Source: Kribbella pratensis (GTDB lineage: Bacteria; Actinomycetota; Actinomycetes; Propionibacteriales; Kribbellaceae). Taken from it: DNA of 64,000 bases. The notes beneath the pieces were generated by a model. It was given only the letters and a program-made list of their open reading frames with translations. It searched no databases and had not been told where the DNA came from. The first letter of the stretch is position 1. Each line of letters begins with the position of its first letter. Location: NCBI RefSeq assembly GCF_004365355.1, contig NZ_SODP01000002.1, positions 399,531 to 463,530 of the forward strand, written 5' to 3'. Both the position numbers and the translations under genes were made by a program. Of the stretch, positions 1 through 6,730 are shown piece by piece.

Positions 1-29
1 CCGACGACCCCGACCCGCAGATCGCTCAT
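1..29 (-). CDS. N-terminus of a downstream operon gene, probably Gfo/Idh/MocA oxidoreductase (cut by window edge)
   Basis: Only nine or so codons are present. The reading frame starts MSDLRVGVV at an ATG that overlaps the TGA stop of the ABC ATPase gene, so it is translationally coupled as the next gene of the inositol operon. A short charged stretch followed by RVGVVG is how many NAD(P)-binding Gfo/Idh/MocA dehydrogenases begin, and such enzymes are common in inositol clusters. The identification rests on very few residues and could be wrong. Confidence 0.45.
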
Positions 30-886
30 GTGTCCTCCTGCCGCTGGGATTCATTCTCCACGACCAGTTCAGGGTTGACGCTGCGCAGTTCGTGGCTCAG
101 AGCTTCGAGCTCGGAGCCGCCTGCCATCTCGGTCGTCAACTGCTCCAGCGTGATCTCCGACCGGTGCGTGTCGAGCGCGACCCGGCCCAGCTTCAGGACG
201 ACGAAGTGGTTCCCGACCAGGTAGGCGTGATGCGGATTGTGCGTGATGAAGATGACCCCGATCCCCGCGTCGCGCGCCCTCACGACGTACTTCAGCACGA
301 CCCCGGACTGGTTAACGCCGAGGGCTGCGGTCGGCTCGTCGAGGATCAGCACCTTCGCCCCGAAATGGATCGCGCGTGCGATCGCGACGCACTGCCGCTG
401 ACCGCCCGACAGCTTGCCGACCGGCTGTTCGAGGTCGGGGATCGAGATCCCCATCTTCGTCAGCTCCTCCTGCGCGATCCGCTTCATCTTGGTCGAGTCC
501 AGCTGCCGGAACGGACCCTTGGTGATCTCGTTGCCGAGGAAGAAGTTGCGCCAGACCGACATCAGCGGCGCCAGCGCGAGGTCCTGGTAGACGGTCGCGA
601 TGCCGCTGTCCAGCGACTCCCGAGGCGAGCCGAAGTGCCGCTCCTCACCGTTCACCGACATTCGCCCCGAGGTGTAGTCGTGCAGGCCGGCGATGATCTT
701 GATCAGCGTCGACTTCCCCGCGCCGTTGTCCCCGAGCACGCAGGTGATCTCACCTTGGCGGACCGACAACGACACCCCGCGGAGCGCGTTGATGTTCCCG
801 TAGCTCTTGCCGACCTCCTCCAGCAGCACGATCGGCGTGTTGGGGCTGGCGGAGGCTTCGTCCGCGAACGAGTCCGTCGTGGTCAT
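26..886 (-). CDS. Sugar (inositol) ABC transporter ATP-binding protein
   Basis: A 286-residue ATPase that energises uptake by the permease and binding protein encoded just upstream. Walker A GDNGAGKST is at about residues 52-60, the ABC signature LSGGQ at 159-163 and Walker B ILDEP at 181-185. It has one ABC domain, unlike the duplicated RbsA/XylG type, and so resembles FrcA-like carbohydrate ATPases. The frame is open about 62 codons further upstream, but I chose MTTTDSF because its ATG overlaps the permease TGA (ATGA), as at other junctions in this operon. The substrate is inferred to be an inositol from the neighbouring iol genes; the ATPase itself does not show it. Confidence 0.93.
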   Translation of the reverse strand: MTTTDSFADEASASPNTPIVLLEEVGKSYGNINALRGVSLSVRQGEITCVLGDNGAGKSTLIKIIAGLHDYTSGRMSVNGEERHFGSPRESLDSGIATVYQDLALAPLMSVWRNFFLGNEITKGPFRQLDSTKMKRIAQEELTKMGISIPDLEQPVGKLSGGQRQCVAIARAIHFGAKVLILDEPTAALGVNQSGVVLKYVVRARDAGIGVIFITHNPHHAYLVGNHFVVLKLGRVALDTHRSEITLEQLTTEMAGGSELEALSHELRSVNPELVVENESQRQEDT

Positions 887-1929
887 CGTGCCTCCGCCCT
901 GTTCTTGACGACGAGGTTGACAATGGTTGCCAGCAGCAACATAACCCCGAGGAACGCCTTGAACCAGTCCGGGTTCCAGCCGGCGTACACGACACCGAGC
1001 TGGACCATTCCGAAGATCAGCGCGCCGACCGCGGCACCGACCACGGACCCGTAGCCGCCGGTGAGCAGACACCCGCCGACGACCGCCGCGATGATGTACA
1101 GGAACTCCTTCCCGACACCTTCACCGGACTGCACCACGCCGTTCTGCACGAACAGCAGCTGCATGCCGGTGAACCAGGCGAAGAACCCGACCGTCATGAA
1201 CAGCCCGATCTTCACCTTCCGGACCGGTACGCCGACCGCGCGCGCCGCCGCCGCGTCGCCGCCGACCGCGAAGATCCAGTTGCCTATCTGGGTCCGCTGC
1301 AGTACCCAGGCCGCGATCGCGACGAACACGATCCACCAGACGACGATGATCTTGATCGTCACGCCACCGATTTTGAACTCCGACGCGAAGATCGCCTTCG
1401 CCGCGTTGAACCCGTCCATGTCGCTGATCGAGTTCGACGCCACGGCGCCGGAGGCCAGCCGGGTGACCGCGATGTTGAGGCCTTGCAGGATGAAGAACGT
1501 GCCCAGCGTCACCAGGAAGCTGGGCAGTCCCGTCCGCATCAGCAGCCAGCCGTTGAACGCGCCGATCGCCAGCGAGAGCACCAGGGCGACTAGTACGCCG
1601 ACCCACACGTTCACGCTGAACTGGTACGCGAACAGACCCGCCGTCAGACCGGCCGTCGTCACCGCGACACCCGCCGAAAGGTCGAACTCGCCGCCGATCA
1701 TCAGCAGCGAGACCGGCACCGCCATCACGCCGATCAGCGCGGCTTGGTAGAGGATCGTGCCGGTGTTGTTGATCTCGCGGAACGGCGGTGCGGCGATCAG
1801 GAAGAACACCAGGATGACAGCCGCGCCGACCAGCGATCCGATCTCCGGCCGGCTGAGCAGTCGTGCCCCGAGGGACCGCGCGGAGACGCGGTCGTCGGCC
1901 GAAGCCGGTGAGGTGATGGTCGATGCCAT
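883..1929 (-). CDS. Sugar (inositol) ABC transporter permease
   Basis: A 348-residue integral membrane protein of the RbsC/BPD_transp_2 family with about nine to ten hydrophobic segments. It forms the membrane channel for the sugar importer. The family loop is visible in the segment GAFNGWLLMRTGLPSFLVTLGT (residues given in part) and in the glycine-rich GGCLLTGGYGSVVGAAVG near the C-terminus. A GAGG-type ribosome site overlaps the stop of the binding-protein gene 9 bp upstream, and its own stop overlaps the ATPase start. The gene order binding protein, permease, ATPase is that of a complete CUT2-type importer. An inositol or inositol-derivative substrate is inferred from context. Confidence 0.93.
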   Translation of the reverse strand: MASTITSPASADDRVSARSLGARLLSRPEIGSLVGAAVILVFFLIAAPPFREINNTGTILYQAALIGVMAVPVSLLMIGGEFDLSAGVAVTTAGLTAGLFAYQFSVNVWVGVLVALVLSLAIGAFNGWLLMRTGLPSFLVTLGTFFILQGLNIAVTRLASGAVASNSISDMDGFNAAKAIFASEFKIGGVTIKIIVVWWIVFVAIAAWVLQRTQIGNWIFAVGGDAAAARAVGVPVRKVKIGLFMTVGFFAWFTGMQLLFVQNGVVQSGEGVGKEFLYIIAAVVGGCLLTGGYGSVVGAAVGALIFGMVQLGVVYAGWNPDWFKAFLGVMLLLATIVNLVVKNRAEAR

Positions 1930-1938
1930 GGCGTTACC

Positions 1939-2934
1939 TCAACGGGTCCCGGCTTCGGCGAACTTCTGCACCGCCGCGATGTTGGACTTGTCGATGAACG
2001 CCGGCCCCGTCAGCGTGGCCTCGCCACCGCCGATGGTGTTGCCGTTGGTCCGGTAGAGCCAGATCGCGTCGATCGCAAGGTAGCCCTGCAGGTACGGCTG
2101 CTGGTCGACGGCGAACTGCACCGTGCCGTCCGCGACCGCCTTGGCCATCTCCTTGCTCATGTCGAAGCTACCGATCTTGGCCGACGATCCCGCGTCCTTC
2201 GCGGCCGCTACGGCGGTCAGTGCGATACCGGCGTTCAGCGCGACGACGTAGTCGGCGGTCTTGTCCTGCTGCAGCTTCGACGTCAGCGTCGCCTGCGTGC
2301 CCGGCTGGTCGGTGCCGTTGACGTTGACGTTCTCTGTGGTCGGCAGCTTGTCCTTGATGCCCTGGCAGCGCGCCTCGAGGCTGACGTTGCCCTGCTCATG
2401 GATGACGCAGAGGACCTTCTTCGCGCCGAGTTGCTTGAGCTTCTCGCCCGTAGCCTGACCGGCGATCCGCTCGTCCTGACCGAAGTACCCGAGCGCTCCG
2501 GTGGTCTTCCACTGGTCGAGGCCACCGTTCAGGATCGTCACCGGGATGCCGGCCGCGATCGCCTTCTTGACGTTCGGGATCACCGCGTCGGGCTTGTTCA
2601 GCGTCACGGCGATGCCGTCGACCTTGGAGTCGATCGCGGTCTGCACGAGGTTGGCCTGCGCGGCGCCGTCCGGGTCGGCGGAGTACTGCAGCTCGATGTT
2701 GTCCTTCTTCGCGGCCGCCTCGGCGCCGCGCCGGACGATGTCCCAGAAGGTGTCGCCCGGGCCCGAATGGGTGATCAGGGCAACCTTCATACGCGGGGTG
2801 TCGGCGACGTTCCCGCCACTGCCGCCGGAGCTCTGCTCCGACTGCTTGCCCCCCGACGAACTACATGCCGCCAGTGCCGCGGCCAGCGCAACCGCGGCGC
2901 CCGCGGCCACCGCCTTCTTCTGCCACCGAACCAT
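1939..2934 (-). CDS. Substrate-binding lipoprotein of the sugar (inositol) ABC transporter
   Basis: A 331-residue Peripla_BP_4 (ribose-type) solute-binding protein. Its lipoprotein signal peptide is a basic start, a long Ala-rich core and a lipobox LAAC with Cys at residue 24, followed by a Ser/Gly linker. The mature part starts MKVALITHSGPGDTFW and contains ADYVVALN and IGSFDMS segments typical of this fold. Start MVRWQKK was chosen over a site 25 codons upstream because it gives a clean signal peptide. It is the first of the three transporter genes, about 80 bp after the TIM-barrel gene, and this is the largest gap in the lower half of the operon. Specificity for inositol is inferred. Confidence 0.92.
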   Translation of the reverse strand: MVRWQKKAVAAGAAVALAAALAACSSSGGKQSEQSSGGSGGNVADTPRMKVALITHSGPGDTFWDIVRRGAEAAAKKDNIELQYSADPDGAAQANLVQTAIDSKVDGIAVTLNKPDAVIPNVKKAIAAGIPVTILNGGLDQWKTTGALGYFGQDERIAGQATGEKLKQLGAKKVLCVIHEQGNVSLEARCQGIKDKLPTTENVNVNGTDQPGTQATLTSKLQQDKTADYVVALNAGIALTAVAAAKDAGSSAKIGSFDMSKEMAKAVADGTVQFAVDQQPYLQGYLAIDAIWLYRTNGNTIGGGEATLTGPAFIDKSNIAAVQKFAEAGTR

Positions 2935-3015
2935 GACTTCGACCAGCCTTTCCGATTTACCGCGGCGAGGCCGCGGACTTGCGTGGGACCAGAGAGTGTC
3001 ACACTCCACCGGCCG

Positions 3016-3909
3016 TCAGCTCGATACGGCACCCCCGAATGCAGTGAGATATGCCAACGTCCGCTCCGCGATCGGCAGCGGTACGTCTGGCGGGCACGGA
3101 TACATGTCCTGCTCGACGATGGCGAACACGTCGTTGTCCAGAGCGGCCACCGCGTCGAGCACCGGCGGCAGCTCGGGTACGCCGTTGGGCGGCTCGCACA
3201 TCACGCCCCGTCGTACGGCCTCATCGACGCTCAAACCCTCGGCGTCGACCTCGGCCAGAACATTCGGATCCACCTGCTTGAGGTGGAGGTAGCCGATCCG
3301 CTCCGGGTACTTCCGGATCAGCTCGAGGTTGTCGCCGCCGCAGTAACTGATATGCCCAGTGTCCAGGCACAGATTGACGTAGGTTGCGTCGGTCTCCTCG
3401 AGGAGGCGCTCGACGGTGTCCTGCGTGTCGATATGCCCGTCCGCGTGCGGGTGGTACTGCGTTTGCAGCCCGAACTCCTCCGCCAACCGGCGACCCAGCT
3501 CGGTCACGGCCTGCCCGTGCTTGGCCTGCCCCTCATGGTCCAATCGCTCCTCGACGATCTCGCCGTTGTCGCCGCGCCACATCGACGGCATCACGACCAG
3601 ATGCTTCGCGCCCATCGCAGCGGTCAGCTCGGCAGTTCTTGCGACGTCCCGCCAGGTCGATTCCCAACCGTCCGGGCGGTGTAGCTGCTCGAACGTCGTA
3701 CCAGCGGTGATGGTGAGACCGCGCCGGTCCAGCTCGTCCTTCAGCCGCACGGGATCGGTCGGGAGGTAGCCGTATGGCCCGAGCTCGATCCGCGTGTACC
3801 CGGCCGCGACGACCTCGTCGAGGAACCGCGTCCACGGTGTCTGCTGCGGATCATCGGCGAACCAGACGCCCCAGGAGTCCGGCGCTGTGCCGATGCTGAT
3901 CTTGCCCAT
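3016..3909 (-). CDS. IolE/IolI-like sugar phosphate isomerase/epimerase (TIM barrel)
   Basis: A 297-residue AP-endonuclease-2 fold protein of the xylose isomerase-like TIM barrel superfamily. Metal-ligand regions are visible: RIELGPYGYLP, HPHADGHI, LCLDTGHISYCGGD, HLKQVD and the terminal VEQDMYP. In inositol clusters such proteins are the 2-keto-myo-inositol dehydratase IolE or the isomerases IolI/IolH. This one lacks the glycine-rich GDGDLDF-like segment of IolE, so the paralogue at 10181 is the better IolE candidate and this may be the IolI/IolH-type partner. The ATG overlaps the iolD stop (TGATG). The frame stays open far upstream, but that part is an antisense-like shadow of iolD. Confidence 0.88.
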   Translation of the reverse strand: MGKISIGTAPDSWGVWFADDPQQTPWTRFLDEVVAAGYTRIELGPYGYLPTDPVRLKDELDRRGLTITAGTTFEQLHRPDGWESTWRDVARTAELTAAMGAKHLVVMPSMWRGDNGEIVEERLDHEGQAKHGQAVTELGRRLAEEFGLQTQYHPHADGHIDTQDTVERLLEETDATYVNLCLDTGHISYCGGDNLELIRKYPERIGYLHLKQVDPNVLAEVDAEGLSVDEAVRRGVMCEPPNGVPELPPVLDAVAALDNDVFAIVEQDMYPCPPDVPLPIAERTLAYLTAFGGAVSS

Positions 3910-5822
3910 CAGCTGTTTCCTTCGGCCGGGGTGAGGTACGGACGTTGGGTCTTCTTGCTTTCCTCGTACGCCGCCGAGGCAGCTTGCGTGGACTGCAGCT
4001 CGGACACCTCGCTGACCGGAACGTCCCACCAGGAATCGCTGTCCGGACCGCCGATCAGCGGGTCGGTGGTGACGTGGATCGCGATCGGTCCGGTTGCCGC
4101 CTTGGCGGTCTGGATCGCCTTCTCGAGCTCCGGGCGGCTGTGGACGTCGATCACCTCGACGCCGAAGCTGCGAACGTTCGCCGCGAGGTCGACGGGCAGG
4201 TAGTCGCCGTCGAGCCGCCCGTCGCCGGTGCGCTTGCGGTACGCCGTACCGAACCGCTGGGAGCCGAGCGACTCCGACAGCGCGCCGATCGACGCGAAGC
4301 CGTGGTTCTGGACGAGAACCACGATGATCTTGAGGTTCTCCTGGACCGCCGTCGCGAGCTCGCTGGACATCATCAGGTACGACCCGTCGCCGACCAGGAC
4401 GAACACATCGCGATCCGGCGCGCCGAGGCGGACACCGAGTCCGCCCGCGATCTCGTATCCCATGCAGGAGAAGCCATATTCGACGTGGTATCCCTTCGGA
4501 TCGCGCGTCCGCCACAGTTTGTGGAGGTCACCCGGCATCGAGCCGGCCGCGCAGACAACCACATCAGACGCCGCCGACAATTCGTTGACGGCACCGATCA
4601 CCTCGCCCTGCGTCAGCAGGCCTTCCGCCAACTTCGCGGTGATCTCCGCGGAGGGCCGGAAAACTGCGTCCACAGTTCCGTTCCAGTTCCTTGTGAGTTC
4701 CTGGGCCTCGGCTGTGTACTTGGCATCCACCGACCACTCGCCCAGCGCCGATCCCAGCAGAACAAGGGCTTCCCGCGCATCGGCCACAACCGGAAGGCCA
4801 GCATGCTTACCACTGTCGAAGCGCGCGACGTTGATGTTCACGAACCTGACCTGCGGGTTCGCGAACGCGGTCCGCGACGCCGTCGTGAAGTCGCTGTAGC
4901 GAGTGCCGATCCCGATCACCAGGTCGGCGTCACGAGCCAGAGCGTTGGCCGCCGTGGTCCCGGTCGAGCCGACCGCGCCCACCGACTGCGGGTGGTCGTA
5001 GCGCAGAGATCCCTTACCTGCCTGGGTTTCCGCCACCGGAATGCCGGTCCGCTCGGCGAACTCGCGCAACGCATCCTCGGCTCCCGAGTAATGCACGCCA
5101 CCGCCCGCGACGATCAGCGGTCGCTGCGCGGACCGTAGGAGATCTGCCGCCTTGTCGACAATTGATGCCTCCGGCAATGGTCGTGCGACGTACCAGGTGC
5201 GCTCGGCGAAGAGCTCATCCGGCCAGTCGAACGCCTCGGCCTGGACATCCTGCGGCAGGGCCAGCGTGACCGCGCCGGTCTCGACCGGATCCGTCAGCAC
5301 CCGCATCGCGTTCATCAGTGCCGAGGGCAACTGTTCGGGTCGCCAGACCCGGTCGAAGTACTTGGACACCGGGCGGAACGCGTCGTTGACCGAGACGTCA
5401 CCGGCGCCGAAGCTCTCCAGCTCCTGCAGCACGGGTGTCGCCACCCGGGTTGCGAACACGTCCGAAGGGAGGATCAGCACCGGCAGCCGGTTGATTGTTG
5501 CGAGGGCCGCGCCGGTCACCATATTGGTCGAGCCCGGGCCGACGCTGGCTGTGCAGGCGTAGGTCTGGAGCCGGTCACGGGTGCGTGCGAAGGCTGCCGC
5601 GGTGTGCACCATGGCCTGCTCGTTACGGGCCAGGATGTACGGCAGCGCCTTCGGGTCCTCGAGCTCCGACTGCAGGAGCGCCTGGCCGACCCCGGCGACG
5701 TTGCCGTGCCCGAAGATGCCCAGGCATCCGGCGATCAGCCGCTGCCGGACCCCGTCCCGCTCCGAGTACTGGACGCTCAGGAATCGCACCAGCGCCTGGG
5801 CGACCGTGAGACGCACCGTCAT
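3909..5822 (-). CDS. iolD: 3D-(3,5/4)-trihydroxycyclohexane-1,2-dione hydrolase (ThDP-dependent)
   Basis: A 637-residue thiamine-diphosphate enzyme that opens the inositol ring (THcHDO to 5-deoxyglucuronate). The usual three parts are in order: an N-terminal pyrimidine-binding domain with ARNEQAMVHTAAAFAR and ASVGPGSTNMVTGAA, a central Rossmann domain, and a C-terminal PP domain with the ThDP/Mg motif GDGSYLMMSSELATAVQEN followed by VQNHGFASIG. Length fits IolD (about 620-645). The start overlaps the iolB stop (ATGA) and its own stop overlaps the next start, so it sits in the middle of a coupled operon with iolB upstream. Confidence 0.95.
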   Translation of the reverse strand: MTVRLTVAQALVRFLSVQYSERDGVRQRLIAGCLGIFGHGNVAGVGQALLQSELEDPKALPYILARNEQAMVHTAAAFARTRDRLQTYACTASVGPGSTNMVTGAALATINRLPVLILPSDVFATRVATPVLQELESFGAGDVSVNDAFRPVSKYFDRVWRPEQLPSALMNAMRVLTDPVETGAVTLALPQDVQAEAFDWPDELFAERTWYVARPLPEASIVDKAADLLRSAQRPLIVAGGGVHYSGAEDALREFAERTGIPVAETQAGKGSLRYDHPQSVGAVGSTGTTAANALARDADLVIGIGTRYSDFTTASRTAFANPQVRFVNINVARFDSGKHAGLPVVADAREALVLLGSALGEWSVDAKYTAEAQELTRNWNGTVDAVFRPSAEITAKLAEGLLTQGEVIGAVNELSAASDVVVCAAGSMPGDLHKLWRTRDPKGYHVEYGFSCMGYEIAGGLGVRLGAPDRDVFVLVGDGSYLMMSSELATAVQENLKIIVVLVQNHGFASIGALSESLGSQRFGTAYRKRTGDGRLDGDYLPVDLAANVRSFGVEVIDVHSRPELEKAIQTAKAATGPIAIHVTTDPLIGGPDSDSWWDVPVSEVSELQSTQAASAAYEESKKTQRPYLTPAEGNS

Positions 5823-6730
5823 AGCTCATCTCCTCCGACAGATTCTTCTTTTCCGAAAGGCAGGCGCGGATCGATATGTTGGGTGTTCCACAGCTCGCGG
5901 ACCCAGGCGTGCTGCGGGTCGTCGGTGATCAGCCACTGGCGCTCGGTGCCGGGGCCGGCCATCACGTTGAGGTAGTACATGTCGTAGCCGGGCGGTGCCA
6001 TCGCCGGGCCGTGCCAGCCGTGCGGGACGAGCACCAGATCGCCGCTGCGGACCTCGGCGAGCACGTCGATCGGCCGGTCGTCGGTCCCGTAGACCCGCTG
6101 GTAGCCGATCGGATCGTTGCCCTTGACACCTTCCGGTACGTCGTCGGACAGCTGCAGCTCGAAGTAGTAGATCTCCTCGAGCTCGCTCTCCTTCCCCGGC
6201 TTGTGCTCGTCGTGCTTGTGCGGCGGATACGACGACCAGTTGCCGGCCGGCGTGATCACCTCGCAGGCGATGATCGAGTCGGCGTCGAGCACACCGGGTA
6301 TGCCGAAGTTCCGAACCTGGCGGGAGGAGACGCCCGCGCCGCGCAGTTCGGTCTCGACGTCGTCGGCCGCGATCCGCTGGAACGGGACGTCCTTCGCAGC
6401 CTTGGCGTTCGGCAACGCGATCCTCGCGCCACCTGCGCTGACGACTGCGAATGTCGTACCGCGCGGGACGTAGGCGAGGTCCGTCGCCCCGGCGAAGACA
6501 TCAGCGCGGCCGGCGAGCGGGACCGACTCGCCGTCGATGATCACCTCGGCCGATCCACTGAGCGGGAGAACGATGTACTCGCAGTCGCCGGTGTCGATCT
6601 CGACCGACTGGCCTGGGAGCAGGGTGCGGATCGACAGGCCGCTGTGATGCCAGTCGGGCTCGCCCGGTCGGACCATCACCTCGAAGCCTTCGTACGCCGT
6701 CGAGCCCGCGCGACGGAACCACTCGGTCAT
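5819..6730 (-). CDS. iolB: 5-deoxy-glucuronate isomerase
   Basis: A 303-residue double cupin of the KduI/IolB family that converts 5-deoxyglucuronate, the IolD product, to 2-deoxy-5-keto-gluconate. Metal-ligand signatures are SSYPPHKHDEHKPGKESELEEIYYF (residues given in part: PPHKHD and EEIYYF) and DLVLVPHGWHGP. The N-terminal half carries GDCEYIVLPLSG and YVPRGT. Length matches the family. ATGA overlaps join it both to the repeat-containing aldolase gene upstream and to iolD downstream. It acts in the cytoplasm between IolD and IolC. Confidence 0.95.
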   Translation of the reverse strand: MTEWFRRAGSTAYEGFEVMVRPGEPDWHHSGLSIRTLLPGQSVEIDTGDCEYIVLPLSGSAEVIIDGESVPLAGRADVFAGATDLAYVPRGTTFAVVSAGGARIALPNAKAAKDVPFQRIAADDVETELRGAGVSSRQVRNFGIPGVLDADSIIACEVITPAGNWSSYPPHKHDEHKPGKESELEEIYYFELQLSDDVPEGVKGNDPIGYQRVYGTDDRPIDVLAEVRSGDLVLVPHGWHGPAMAPPGYDMYYLNVMAGPGTERQWLITDDPQHAWVRELWNTQHIDPRLPFGKEESVGGDEL